Below are positions 25,253 to 34,686 of a stretch of 64,000 nt of DNA, in pieces. Position 1 is the first letter of the stretch. Each line of letters begins with the position of its first letter. The notes under the pieces are model-generated. The model had not been told where the DNA came from. It saw only the letters and a list, made by a program, of their open reading frames with translations, and searched no databases. Source of the DNA: Streptomyces sp. TG1A-8 (GTDB taxonomy: Bacteria > Actinomycetota > Actinomycetes > Streptomycetales > Streptomycetaceae). Both the position numbers and the translations under genes were made by a program. The stretch covers positions 2,542,001-2,606,000 of the forward strand of contig NZ_JASTLB010000001.1 of NCBI RefSeq assembly GCF_030499535.1. Direction: 5' to 3'.

Positions 25253-27367
25253 ATGACGACCCAGGCCGACTCCTTCCCCCGCCGGTACGCCCGCACCCAG
25301 CGCTTCACGCGCGGCGCGCCGCGCGCGTTCACCGTGGCGCCCGACGGCTCGCGCGTCGTGTTCCTGCGCTCCGGCTCGGGCACGGACCGGACCAACTCCC
25401 TGTGGGTCCTGGACCTGGCGGAGGGCACCGAACGGGTCGCGGCCGACCCGCGCGCACTGCTGCGGGGGGCAGCGGAGGAGCTCCCGCCCGAGGAGCGGGC
25501 GCGCCGCGAACGCAGCCGGGAGGGCGGTGCGGGCATCGTCGGCCACGCCACCGACGCGGCCGTGGAGTTGGCCTCTTTTGCCTTGTCAGGGCGGCTTTTC
25601 GCGGTCGGACTGCGGGCCGGCCCGGCACGTGAACTGCGTGTTCCGGGGCCGGTGGTCGACCCGCGTCCGTCCCCCGACGGGCGGCACATCGCCTACGTCG
25701 CCCGGGGCGCGCTGCGGGTGGTGGACGCGACGGGCGGGGACGACCGGGTGCTGGCGGCGCCGGAGGCGGAGAACGTGACCTACGGGCTCGCCGAGTTCAT
25801 CGCGGCCGAGGAGATGGGGCGTTCGCGGGGGTTCTGGTGGGCTCCCGGATCGGACCGGCTGCTGGTGGCGCGGGTGGACGACACGCCGGTGCGGCGCTGG
25901 TGGATCGCCGATCCGGCGCACCCCGGGCGTGAGCCGCACCACGTCGCCTACCCCGCGGCGGGCACGGCGAACGCGGACGTACGGCTGTTCGCGCTCGGGC
26001 TCGGCGGGGAGCGCACGGAGGTCGTCTGGGACCGGGTGCGCTATCCGTACCTGGCCCGTGTGCACTGGTCAGGGGCGGGTGCGCCGCTGCTGCTGGTGCA
26101 GGCCCGGGACCAGCGCAGCCAGGTGGTCCTGGCGGTGGACCCGGACTCCGGGGCGACCCGGACGGTGCACGCCGATGACGACCCAACATGGCTGGAACTT
26201 TTCCCCGGGGTGCCCTGCTGGAGTCCCTCCGGACAGCTCGTCCGGATCGCGGACGAGGCGGGCGCGCGGGTCCTGGTGGTGGGCGAACGTCCGTTGACGG
26301 GACCGCAGTTGCACGTCCGCGCAGTCCTCGACGTGACGGACGACGACGTGCTGGTCTCGGCCTCGGCAGGCGAGGAGGCGGAGGCCCCGGAGACGGGTGA
26401 GGTGCACGTGTACCGGGTGAACGAGCTCGGCCGGGAGCGCGTGTCGCGGGAGCCGGGCGTCCATGCGGCGGTGCGCGCCGGGAGGGTGACGGTCCTGGTG
26501 TCCGCCACACTGGACAGGCCGGGCACCCGTGTCCAGGTGCTGCGCGACGGAAAACCGGTGGCCACCGTCCCGTCGTACGCCGAAGACCCCGGTATGTCCC
26601 CGCGGGTGACGCTCACCGAGGGGGGCGCACGCCGAATTCCGTGCGCCCTGCTTATGCCACGGGACTACCACGGTGACACTCCCCTGCCGGTCCTCCTGGA
26701 CCCCTACGGCGGCCCGCACGGCCAGCGGGTGACCGCCGCGCACAACGCGCACCTGACCTCGCAGTGGTTCGCCGACCAGGGCTTCGCGGTGATCGTGGCC
26801 GACGGCCGGGGCACGCCGGGGCGCTCCCCGGCGTGGGAGAAGGCCATCCGGGACGACGTGGCCGCCGTCGCGCTGCAGGACCAGGTCGACGCGCTGCACG
26901 CCCTGGCGGAGCGGTTCCCGCTGGACCTGGGCCGGGTGGCGGTGCGGGGCTGGTCCTTCGGCGGCTACCTGGCCGCGCTGGCGGTGCTGCGCCGCCCCGA
27001 CGTCTTCCACGCGGCCGTGGTCGGCGCGCCCGTCACGGACCTGCGGCTGTGCGACACCCACTACGAGGAGCGCTACCTGGGCCACCCGGACGAGCAGCCG
27101 GAGGTCTACCGCCGCAACTCGGTGATCGACGACGCGGGTCTGGTCGACCCGGCCGAGCCGCACCGGCCGATGATGATCATCCACGGGCTGGCGGACGACA
27201 ACGTGGTCGTCGCCCACTCCCTGCGGCTGTCCTCCGCCCTGCTGGCCGCCGGTCGGCCGCACGAGGTCCTGCCGCTGTCCGGGGTGACGCACATGACCCC
27301 GCAGGAGGCCGTCGCGGAGAACCTGCTGCGGCTGCAGCTGGACTTCCTCCGCCGCTCGCTGGCATGA
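25253..27367 (+). CDS. S9 family peptidase (dipeptidyl-peptidase IV-like)
   Basis: 704 residues. N-terminal beta-propeller (DPPIV_N, about 20-450), including a helix with E-F-I-A-A-E-E-M that corresponds to the double-Glu motif binding the peptide N-terminus in DPP-IV. C-terminal alpha/beta hydrolase with Ser568 in G-W-S-F-G-G-Y, Asp648 in A-D-D-N-V and His680 in T-H-M-T. No signal peptide, so probably cytosolic. It faces three oligopeptide importers and could process imported peptides, which is inference. Confidence 0.92.
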   Translation: MTTQADSFPRRYARTQRFTRGAPRAFTVAPDGSRVVFLRSGSGTDRTNSLWVLDLAEGTERVAADPRALLRGAAEELPPEERARRERSREGGAGIVGHATDAAVELASFALSGRLFAVGLRAGPARELRVPGPVVDPRPSPDGRHIAYVARGALRVVDATGGDDRVLAAPEAENVTYGLAEFIAAEEMGRSRGFWWAPGSDRLLVARVDDTPVRRWWIADPAHPGREPHHVAYPAAGTANADVRLFALGLGGERTEVVWDRVRYPYLARVHWSGAGAPLLLVQARDQRSQVVLAVDPDSGATRTVHADDDPTWLELFPGVPCWSPSGQLVRIADEAGARVLVVGERPLTGPQLHVRAVLDVTDDDVLVSASAGEEAEAPETGEVHVYRVNELGRERVSREPGVHAAVRAGRVTVLVSATLDRPGTRVQVLRDGKPVATVPSYAEDPGMSPRVTLTEGGARRIPCALLMPRDYHGDTPLPVLLDPYGGPHGQRVTAAHNAHLTSQWFADQGFAVIVADGRGTPGRSPAWEKAIRDDVAAVALQDQVDALHALAERFPLDLGRVAVRGWSFGGYLAALAVLRRPDVFHAAVVGAPVTDLRLCDTHYEERYLGHPDEQPEVYRRNSVIDDAGLVDPAEPHRPMMIIHGLADDNVVVAHSLRLSSALLAAGRPHEVLPLSGVTHMTPQEAVAENLLRLQLDFLRRSLA

Positions 27368-27474
27368 CCGCGCGAACCGGCCCGAACACCGTTAACACAC
27401 GGGTAACTTCGCCGAAGCGGTGGCGACGCGGGGACGCGCCACGCTGGAGGCGTACGGCCGTGCGGGTGCCGTGG

Positions 27475-27508
27475 ACGGGCCGGGATGCGCCATGTCATCC
27501 CGGCCCGT
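27475..27508. terminator. bidirectional hairpin terminator
   Basis: Perfect 13-bp inverted repeat (ACGGGCCGGGATG and complement) with an 8-nt loop, overlapping the stop codon of the minus-strand ATPase gene and following the peptidase gene. Confidence 0.78.
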
Positions 27509-28583
27509 TGCCGTTCCCCGCGGGCTCCGGCGCGGCGTCCCGCGCCGGCGGGGTGTGCCCCCGCGACAGCGTCTGCGCGAAGTGGCACGCCGACTCGTGG
27601 GCCGCCGGCCCCGGGGCGTGCCGGAACTCGGCGGGGACCGCCAGCACCGGCACCTCCCGGGCGCAGCGCTCACGGGCCTTCCAGCAGCGGGTGCGGAAGC
27701 GGCATCCGGAGGGGACGTCGGCCGGCGAGGGGACGTCGCCGGTGAGGATGATCCGCTCGCGGTGGGCGCGGGCCTCCGGGTCGGGCACCGGGACCGCCGA
27801 CAGCAGCGCCTGCGTGTAGGGGTGCGTGGCGTGCTCGTAGATCTCGGCGTCCCGGCCCGTCTCCACGATCCGGCCGAGGTACATGACCGCGACCCGGTCA
27901 GAGATGTGCCGGACGACCGACAGGTCGTGCGCGATGAAGACGTAGGAGAGGCCGAACTCCGCCTGGAGCCGGTCCAGGAGGTTGATCACCTGGGCCTGTA
28001 CGGACACGTCCAGGGCCGACACCGGCTCGTCCGCCACGATCACCTCGGGCCGCAGGGCCAGCCCCCGGGCGATGCCGATGCGCTGGCGCTGGCCGCCGGA
28101 GAACTGGTGCGGGTAGCGGTCGACGTGCTCGGGGTTGAGACCGACCACGTCCAGCAGTTCCCGGACCCGGCGGCGCCGGTCGCCCTTCGGGGCCGCCTCG
28201 GGGTGGATGTCGTACGGCTCCCCGACGATGTCGCCCACGGTCATGCGGGGGTTGAGGGAGGTGTAGGGGTCCTGGAAGACCATCTGGATGTTGCGGCGGA
28301 CGGCCTTCAGCGCCCGGCCGCTCAGCCCGGTGATGTCCTCGCCCCTGAACCGGATCGTGCCCGCCGTCGGGCGTTCCAGGCTGCACAGCAGCTTCGCGAC
28401 CGTCGACTTGCCGCAGCCCGACTCGCCGACGACGCCCAGCGTCTCACCCCTGCCGAGGGTGAGGTCGACGCCGTCGACGGCCCTGACCGCGCCGGTCCGC
28501 CTCCTGAACAGGACCCCCCGGGTGAGCGGGTAGTGCTTGACGAGGCCGCCGACCTCCAGGATCGGCTCAGTGGTCGGGGCCAT
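27495..28583 (-). CDS. oligopeptide ABC transporter ATP-binding protein OppF/DppF type (first operon)
   Basis: 362 residues. Walker [10 protein letters not shown], signature F-S-G-G-Q-R-Q-R, Walker B V-I-V-A-D-E-P, switch His in A-H-D-L. The C-terminal oligopeptide/dipeptide extension has the C-R-F-R-T-R-C-W ... C-A-R-E-V cysteines seen in OppF, some of which bind an Fe-S cluster in homologues. Last gene of a five-gene minus-strand operon; overlaps the D subunit gene by 17 nt. Confidence 0.93.
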   Translation of the reverse strand: MAPTTEPILEVGGLVKHYPLTRGVLFRRRTGAVRAVDGVDLTLGRGETLGVVGESGCGKSTVAKLLCSLERPTAGTIRFRGEDITGLSGRALKAVRRNIQMVFQDPYTSLNPRMTVGDIVGEPYDIHPEAAPKGDRRRRVRELLDVVGLNPEHVDRYPHQFSGGQRQRIGIARGLALRPEVIVADEPVSALDVSVQAQVINLLDRLQAEFGLSYVFIAHDLSVVRHISDRVAVMYLGRIVETGRDAEIYEHATHPYTQALLSAVPVPDPEARAHRERIILTGDVPSPADVPSGCRFRTRCWKARERCAREVPVLAVPAEFRHAPGPAAHESACHFAQTLSRGHTPPARDAAPEPAGNGNGPG

Positions 28584-29562
28584 GCAGGCACTCCCTCCAG
28601 AAGTGGCAGGCGCTGCCGCGGGCTCCGGCGACCTCGTACAGCGGGGGCACGTCCGTGCGGCACACGTCCCGGACCAGCGGGCAGCGGGGGTGGAAGGGGC
28701 AGCCGGCGGGGATGTCCGTCAGGCTCGGCGGCAGTCCCCCGACGGCGTACAGCTCCCGGTCCTTGCGGTCCAGGCGCGGGACGGAGTCCAGCAGGCCGCG
28801 GGTGTAGGGGTGCGCGGGGCTCTTGTAGAGGTCGTGGACGGGCGCCGACTCCACGATCCGGCCCGCGTACATCACGGCGATCCGGTCCGCGACGTCCGCG
28901 ACGACCCCGAGGTCGTGGGTGATCAGGACCAGTCCCATGCGGTACTCGCGCCGCAGTTCCGCGAGCAGGTCCATGACCTGGGCCTGGACCGTGACGTCCA
29001 GGGCGGTGGTGGGCTCGTCGGCGATGATGAGCGCCGGCTCCAGCGCCATCGCCATGGCGATCATGATGCGCTGGCGCATGCCGCCGGAGAACTGGTGCGG
29101 ATAGTCCCGCACCCGCTGGGCGGCGGCCGGGATGCGCACCCGGTCCATCAGCTCCACGGCCCTGGCCCGCGCGTCCTTCCTGGACATCCCCCGGTGCACC
29201 ACGAACATCTCGCCGAGCTGGTCGCCCACGGACAGCACGGGGTTGAGGGCGGACAGGGCGTCCTGGAAGATCATGGCCATGCCGGTGCCCCGGATCCTGC
29301 GCCGCTCCCCCTCCTTCAGCGTGAGCAGGTCCTGGCCCCGGAAGAGGATCCGCCCGCCGGTGATCCGCCCGGGCGGCATGTCGAGGATCCCCATCACGGC
29401 CTGCGCGGTGACCGACTTGCCGGAGCCGGACTCGCCGAGCACCGCCAGGGTCTCCCCCGCGTCCACCGCGCAGGTCACCCCGTTGACGGCGTGGGCGACC
29501 CCGTCCCGGGTCGGGAACTCCACGTGCAGGTCGCGGACTTCGAGCAGCACGGCGCGCGTCAC
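28567..29562 (-). CDS. oligopeptide ABC transporter ATP-binding protein OppD/DppD type (first operon)
   Basis: 331 residues from the GTG at 29562, coupled by GTGA to the permease gene. Walker [10 protein letters not shown], signature F-S-G-G-M-R-Q-R, Walker B I-I-A-D-E-P and the D-type C-terminus G-C-P-F-H-P-R-C-P. Hydrolyses ATP as heterodimer with the F subunit to drive peptide uptake. Confidence 0.93.
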   Translation of the reverse strand: MTRAVLLEVRDLHVEFPTRDGVAHAVNGVTCAVDAGETLAVLGESGSGKSVTAQAVMGILDMPPGRITGGRILFRGQDLLTLKEGERRRIRGTGMAMIFQDALSALNPVLSVGDQLGEMFVVHRGMSRKDARARAVELMDRVRIPAAAQRVRDYPHQFSGGMRQRIMIAMAMALEPALIIADEPTTALDVTVQAQVMDLLAELRREYRMGLVLITHDLGVVADVADRIAVMYAGRIVESAPVHDLYKSPAHPYTRGLLDSVPRLDRKDRELYAVGGLPPSLTDIPAGCPFHPRCPLVRDVCRTDVPPLYEVAGARGSACHFWRECLHGPDH

Positions 29563-30551
29563 CTCAGTTTCGGGTCCAGGGCGTCGCGCACCGCGTCGCC
29601 GAGCATGATGAAGGCCAGGACGGTGACCGCGAGCGCGCCGGAGGGCCACAGCAGCGCGTGCGGGGCGTTGCGGACGTAGGGGGAGGCGGCGGAGATGTCG
29701 ATGCCCCAGGAGACGCTGGGCGGCTTCAGGCCGACGCCGAGGTAGGACAGGGTCGCCTCCAGCGCGATGTAGGTGCCCAGCGCGATGGTCGCCACGACGA
29801 TCACGGGGGCCACGGCGTTGGGCGCGATGTGCCGCAGCAGGATGCGGGAGTGGGAGGCGCCCAGGGCCCGGGCGGCCTGGACGTAGTCGTTCTGCTTGAC
29901 GGTGATGACCGAGCCGCGGGCGATGCGGGAGATCTGGGGCCAGCCGAGCAGCACCATGAACCCGATGACCGGCCAGACCGTGTTGCCGGTCACCACCGAC
30001 AACAGGACCAGGCCGCCGAGGACGACGGGGATCGCGAAGAAGACGTCGGTGACCCGGGAGAGCACCGAGTCCCAGGTCCCGCCGAAGTACCCGGCGAGCC
30101 CGCCGAGCACCGAACCGAACAGGGACACCCCGAGGGTGGCGCAGACGCCCACCGTGACGGACGCGCGGGCGCCGTACACGGTCCTGGTGTAGACGTCGCA
30201 GCCCTGGCCGTCGAAGCCGAGGGGGTGGCCCGGCCGGGAGCCCTCCTGGGCCCTGGCGAGGTCGCACTCGAGGGGGTTGCCGGGGGCGATCGCCGAGGGC
30301 CACAGGGAGACGAGGAGCAGGAAGAGGATGACGAGGGCCGAGAGGAGGAAGACGGGGTTGCGGCGCAGGTCCCGCCGGGCGTCGGACCACAGCGAGCGCG
30401 GCCTGCCCGCCGGTCCCGCCTCCCGCGGCCCGCCACAGGCGGCCGGCGGGCGCTGCTCCCGCTCGGTCGCCCCGCCCGCCGCGAGGTCCGTCGCCCCGCC
30501 CGTGCCGGTGCCGGCGATCGCGCCGTCGGGCCCGTAGTGCTGCTCAGGCAT
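29559..30551 (-). CDS. oligopeptide ABC transporter permease, DppC type (first operon)
   Basis: 330 residues with a 65-residue Gly/Ala-rich cytoplasmic N-terminus, about six helices and the EAA loop A-A-R-A-L-G-A-S-H-S-R-I-L-L-R-H-I-A-P-N that docks to the ATPase. Ends with the canonical G-D-A-V-R-D-A-L-D-P-K. It overlaps the B subunit gene by 8 nt. Confidence 0.92.
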   Translation of the reverse strand: MPEQHYGPDGAIAGTGTGGATDLAAGGATEREQRPPAACGGPREAGPAGRPRSLWSDARRDLRRNPVFLLSALVILFLLLVSLWPSAIAPGNPLECDLARAQEGSRPGHPLGFDGQGCDVYTRTVYGARASVTVGVCATLGVSLFGSVLGGLAGYFGGTWDSVLSRVTDVFFAIPVVLGGLVLLSVVTGNTVWPVIGFMVLLGWPQISRIARGSVITVKQNDYVQAARALGASHSRILLRHIAPNAVAPVIVVATIALGTYIALEATLSYLGVGLKPPSVSWGIDISAASPYVRNAPHALLWPSGALAVTVLAFIMLGDAVRDALDPKLR

Positions 30552-31467
30552 AGCGGATCCTCGGGTCGAGTACGGCGTACAGCAGGTCCACGAGCAGGTT
30601 GGCAGCCAGGAAGACCAGGACGAGCACGGTCACGAAGCCGACGACCGTCTGGGTGTTCTGCCGCAGGATGCCCTGGTAGAGCTGGTAGCCGACGCCGTGG
30701 ATGTTGAAGATCCGTTCGGTGACGATCGCGCCGCCCATCAGCGCGCCGATGTCGGTGCCGACGAAGGTGAGCACGGGGATGAGGGAGTTGCGCAGCAGGT
30801 GCCGGGTGACGACCCGGTGCCGGGGCAGGCCCTTGGCGACGGCCGTGCGGACGTAGTCGGACCGCTTGTTCTCCGCGATGGAGGTGCGGGTCAGGCGGGT
30901 AACGTAGGCGAGCGAGACGGAGGCGAGGACCAGGCCGGGCACGATCAGCTCGCCGAAGGTGCCGTCCTGCACGGAGGGCCTGGTCCACTGCCACTCGATG
31001 CCGAGCAGCAGTTGCAGCAGCAGGCCGGTGACGAAGGTGGGCACGGAGATCACGACCAGGGTGGCGAGCAGCACGCCGGTGTCGGCCGGCCGGCCGCGTC
31101 CCAGGCCGGTCACGACGCCGAGTGTGATCCCGATGACGATCTCGAGGACGACGGCCACGACGGTCAGCCGGACGGTGACGGGGAACGCCGTCCCCATCAG
31201 CTCGGTGACCTCCTGGCCGTTGAACGCCGTCCCGAAGTCGCCGGTGAAGACCTTCCCCATGTACGTGAGGTACTGCTGCGGGAAGACCGGCCGGTCCAGA
31301 CCGAACTCCCGTTCGAGCTGGGCGGCCGTCGCCGGGTCGCACCGCCGTTCGCCGCACAGGCCCGCGACGGGGTCGCCCATCACGTTCACCATGAGGAAGA
31401 TCAGCAGGGTGGACCCGATGAACACCGGGGCCATCTGGAGCAGTCGCCGCAGGACGTAGCGCCCCAT
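30544..31467 (-). CDS. oligopeptide ABC transporter permease, DppB type (first operon)
   Basis: 307 residues starting M-G-R-Y-V-L-R-R-L-L-Q-M. Six membrane helices, EAA loop V-R-T-A-V-A-K-G-L-P-R-H-R-V and terminal Y-A-V-L-D-P-R-I-R-Y. A cysteine pair in the first periplasmic loop (C-G-E-R-R-C) recurs in the other B subunits of this window. Six bases after the binding-protein gene. Confidence 0.92.
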   Translation of the reverse strand: MGRYVLRRLLQMAPVFIGSTLLIFLMVNVMGDPVAGLCGERRCDPATAAQLEREFGLDRPVFPQQYLTYMGKVFTGDFGTAFNGQEVTELMGTAFPVTVRLTVVAVVLEIVIGITLGVVTGLGRGRPADTGVLLATLVVISVPTFVTGLLLQLLLGIEWQWTRPSVQDGTFGELIVPGLVLASVSLAYVTRLTRTSIAENKRSDYVRTAVAKGLPRHRVVTRHLLRNSLIPVLTFVGTDIGALMGGAIVTERIFNIHGVGYQLYQGILRQNTQTVVGFVTVLVLVFLAANLLVDLLYAVLDPRIRYA

Positions 31468-31473
31468 GGCGGC

Positions 31474-33105
31474 TCAGCCGACCCTGATCTCGTTGTAGAC
31501 GGGGACGCTGAACGGGTTGAGCGCCACGTCGGACAGCCGCTCGGAGTATCCGGCGTTGCCGTTCTGGTACCAGAGCGGGATGGCGGCCATGCTGTCCCGG
31601 ACGACCTCCTCGGCCTTCTGGAAGCCGGCGACCGCCCGGCCGGCGTCCGTCTCGGAGTTGGCCCGGTCGACGAGCCGGTCGAACCGGTCGTCGGACCACC
31701 TGCCGTCGTTGGAGGAGGCGCCGGTGTAGTAGAGCGGCTGGAGGAAGTTCTGGATGAGCGGGTAGTCCATCTGCCAGCCCGCCCGGAAGGGCCCGGTCAT
31801 CCGGTGCTGCCCGATCCGGTTGCGGAAGTCGGCGAAGGTGCCGACCGGGTTGCCGACGCACGCCCCGTCGTCGCCGAGGGCGTTGTTGATGGAGTTGCAC
31901 ACGGCGTCCACCCACTGCTTGTGCGAGCCCGTGTCCGCGTTGTAGGTGATCTTCACCTGGCCACCGGGGATCCCGCCGCCCTCCTCGATCAGCCTCCTGG
32001 CCCCGGCGGGGTCGTAGTCGCAGGCCCTGCCGCACAGGCCGGCCCGGTAGCCACCGTCCCCGCCCAGCACGGGCGAGGTCCAGTCGGTGGCCGGGGTGCG
32101 GGTCCCGCGGAAGATCGTGCCGGTGATCTGCCGGCGGTTGATCGCCATGGACAGGCCGGTGCGGACCTTCTCGGCGCCCGGCTTGTTCCAGGCCTTGTCG
32201 TAGTACGGGAAGGCGAGGGTCTGGAGGATGCCGGCCGGGGTGTTGATGTAGCGGTCGCCCAGGTCGCTGCGGACGTTCTTCAGCTGGGCGGCGGGGACGT
32301 CGTCGGCGAGGTCGAGGTTGCCGGCCATGAGGTCGGTGTAGGCGGTGTTGCTGTCGGTGTAGACCTTCAGGGTCACGCCGTCGTTGCGGGCCCTGTCGTC
32401 GCCGGGGTAGCCGTCCCACTTCCGCAGGGACATCTGCGAGCCCCTGGTGTAGGACGCGACCGCGTAGGGGCCGTTGCCGACCGGTTTGCGCAGCCAGGCC
32501 GCGTGGTCGGTGAAGAACGTGCGGGGCAGCGGGGCGAAGGCCGGGTAGCCGAGGGTGTCGGGGAAGCCGGAGAACGTCTGGTTGAGCCTGACGGTGAAGG
32601 TGCGGTCGTCGACGACCTTCAGACCGGACAGCGCCCCGGCGCTCTGCGCGCCACTGGCGGGGTGGACCTTGTCGTAGCCCTCGATGTAACCGAAGAAGTA
32701 GGCGTTCTTCTGGTTGTTCCTCAGGCTCGCCCCGTAGTTCCAGGCGTCCACGAAGGAGCGGGCGGTCACCTCCTCGCCGTCGGAGAAGGTCCAGCCGTCC
32801 TTGAGCCTGACCGTGAACGTCCGCGAGTCGTCGGTGTCGATGGACCGGGCGAGCATGTCGGTCGCCCTGCCGCTCCTCGGGTCGTACCTCTTCAGTCCCC
32901 GGAAGATCATGTCGAGGACCTTGCCGCCCTGCACCTCGTTGGTGTTCGCCGGCTCCAGCGGGTTCTGCGGGTCGCCCCAGGAGGAGCTGAGCACGGCGCC
33001 ACCGCTCCCGCCGGCGGTGTCCGCGCCGTTGCCCGCGCATCCGGTGGCGACGAGCGCCACCGCCACCGCGCCGGCCGCCCACCGGGCATGCGTGGTTCCC
33101 CGCAT
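31474..33105 (-). CDS. oligopeptide ABC transporter substrate-binding lipoprotein (first operon)
   Basis: 543 residues from the ATG at 33105, with GGAGGAGG upstream; two earlier in-frame ATGs lack one. Lipobox L-V-A-T-G-C near residue 22. SBP_bac_5 features: R-T-F-T-V-R-L-K-D-G-W-T-F-S-D-G and R-T-G-L-S-M-A-I-N-R. It captures peptides outside the membrane for the B/C permease. The operon order SBP-B-C-D-F is the classical one, unlike the two bldK-type operons that follow. In S. coelicolor a similar operon neighbours bldK. Confidence 0.92.
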   Translation of the reverse strand: MRGTTHARWAAGAVAVALVATGCAGNGADTAGGSGGAVLSSSWGDPQNPLEPANTNEVQGGKVLDMIFRGLKRYDPRSGRATDMLARSIDTDDSRTFTVRLKDGWTFSDGEEVTARSFVDAWNYGASLRNNQKNAYFFGYIEGYDKVHPASGAQSAGALSGLKVVDDRTFTVRLNQTFSGFPDTLGYPAFAPLPRTFFTDHAAWLRKPVGNGPYAVASYTRGSQMSLRKWDGYPGDDRARNDGVTLKVYTDSNTAYTDLMAGNLDLADDVPAAQLKNVRSDLGDRYINTPAGILQTLAFPYYDKAWNKPGAEKVRTGLSMAINRRQITGTIFRGTRTPATDWTSPVLGGDGGYRAGLCGRACDYDPAGARRLIEEGGGIPGGQVKITYNADTGSHKQWVDAVCNSINNALGDDGACVGNPVGTFADFRNRIGQHRMTGPFRAGWQMDYPLIQNFLQPLYYTGASSNDGRWSDDRFDRLVDRANSETDAGRAVAGFQKAEEVVRDSMAAIPLWYQNGNAGYSERLSDVALNPFSVPVYNEIRVG

Positions 33106-33577
33106 GGCGTGCCTCCTCCGTGCCGATTGACCCACTATTCGCCAATATCAGCGCACAAGGCGCATATCGCACGCCCATCGCCGGATTGAACGCCCTTTGG
33201 AGGAAGACGTCATCCGAATGCAGGCAGGACCCGCGGCGGACCGGGACGATCATGCGGCCGGAACGCAATGGATCTACGCGTAACGATGCCGAAACGTTGG
33301 AAAGCGGCGTGGCGATGTACGCATGTCGACACACCACCGTCCGCATATCGAACGCATTGCCCGAATAGTCCGACTGGCCCGATGTGAAGCACGGATTGAT
33401 TACGGCGCGCTACCCGCGTAGCTACGGATCGACCAAGGTGAGGCAAAGAAGGTAAAGAGAAACTCAAGTCGGCCGAGAATTTATTGACCTTGAATGAATT
33501 GCGTTGAAAAAGTCCGGCGTAGCCCGTAGGGGAGTGCCCTGCGGAGTCATCAGACCCTCCCTTGGGCCAGGAGCACC
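33106..33577. other. divergent AT-richer control region between two oligopeptide operons
   Basis: 472 bases without a gene, less G+C-rich than the surroundings. It contains a TTGACCC motif (33126-33133), two copies of a CGCATATCG-N-ACGC element (33161-33174 and 33342-33355), a CGCTACCCGCGTAGC stretch with GCTAC/GTAGC arms (33411-33424) and a candidate plus-strand promoter (listed separately). Confidence 0.6.
33504..33532 (+). promoter_or_regulatory. candidate promoter of the plus-strand bldK-type operon
   Basis: TTGAAA (33504-33509), a 17-nt spacer and TAGGGG (33527-33532) lie about 45 nt before the first gene's ATG. They fit the Streptomyces vegetative pattern TTGAC-n17-TAGRRT only loosely. 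Confidence 0.35.
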
Positions 33578-34606
33578 ATGACCCCCCCAACTCCATCTGC
33601 GGCTGTCCCCCTTGAGGTGACCATCGAGTCCGTCGCGAAGTCGACCACTTCCGGCGACCTGAAGGGCAGCGAGGGGCGTTCCCCGGGACGACTCGCCTGG
33701 AAGCGCTTCAAGCGCGACCGAACGGGCGTCATATCGGCCTACGTCGTGATCTTCTTCTTCGTCATCGCGGTCGCAGCACCGCTGATAGCCAAGCTGTACG
33801 GCAAGAACCCGTACACCACGTATGCCAGCCAGGACCCGAGCCTGCTCGACGCCTTCTCGTACCCCGCAGGCCCTAACGGCGGCATGAGCTCGCAGTTCTG
33901 GTTCGGCATCGAACCGCAGCTCGGCCGGGACGTCTTCACGTTCCTGCTGTACGGCATCCGGACCTCGCTGAGCCTCGCCCTGGCCGCCACGATCCTCACC
34001 GTGGTCATCGGCGTCGTGGTCGGCGTCACGGCCGGCTACCTGGGCGGCAAGACGGACTACCTCGTCGGCCGGATCATCGACATCCTGCTGTCGTTCCCGT
34101 CGACGCTCTTCTTCATCGCCTTCATGCCGGTCGTCTACGGCATCTTCGTCGCCCCGGACGACGACATCCCGACCTGGCTGCGCGCCACCGCTCTGATCGT
34201 GGTGCTGACCACGTTCGGCTGGGCTTCCATCGCACGTCTGCTGCGCGGTCAGGTACTGGGCCTGCGTGAGCGCGAGTTCGTCGAGGCGGCCAGAGTCACG
34301 GGTGCGTCCCCGAGGCGCATCGTGTTCAAGGAGCTGCTGCCGAATCTGTGGACGCCGATCATCATCCAGTCCACGCTGCTGCTCCCAGCCCTCGTGACGA
34401 CCGAGGCCGGTCTCTCCTTCCTGGGTGTCGGCATCATCGACCCGACCCCGGACTGGGGCGTCATGATCGCCCGGGGTGCCCAGTTCTACTCACAGGACAT
34501 CACCTTCATGCTCTTCCCGGGCATCTCAATGGTGATCTTCGTCGTCGCCTTCAACCTGCTCGGTGACTCCGTGCGCGACGCGCTCGACCCGAAGTCCAAG
34601 CGGTAG
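33578..34606 (+). CDS. bldK-type permease, DppC family (plus-strand operon, first gene)
   Basis: 342 residues. Cytoplasmic N-terminus with G-R-S-P-G-R-L-A-W-K-R-F-K-R-D-R, shared almost word for word with the permease at 45935. Six helices, EAA loop A-A-R-V-T-G-A-S-P-R-R-I-V-F-K-E-L-L-P-N and terminal G-D-S-V-R-D-A-L-D-P-K. Having the C-type permease first and the binding protein second is the bldK order (KA, KB, KC, KD, KE). This operon and the one at 40661-46969 are paralogues in opposite orientation. Confidence 0.92.
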   Translation: MTPPTPSAAVPLEVTIESVAKSTTSGDLKGSEGRSPGRLAWKRFKRDRTGVISAYVVIFFFVIAVAAPLIAKLYGKNPYTTYASQDPSLLDAFSYPAGPNGGMSSQFWFGIEPQLGRDVFTFLLYGIRTSLSLALAATILTVVIGVVVGVTAGYLGGKTDYLVGRIIDILLSFPSTLFFIAFMPVVYGIFVAPDDDIPTWLRATALIVVLTTFGWASIARLLRGQVLGLREREFVEAARVTGASPRRIVFKELLPNLWTPIIIQSTLLLPALVTTEAGLSFLGVGIIDPTPDWGVMIARGAQFYSQDITFMLFPGISMVIFVVAFNLLGDSVRDALDPKSKR

Positions 34607-34686
34607 CAAGCCGGTTCACCCGGCCCGGTGCAATGACGTCCGGCCGATACCGACCACCCCAATTGACCCGTATAGGCAGGCTCAGT

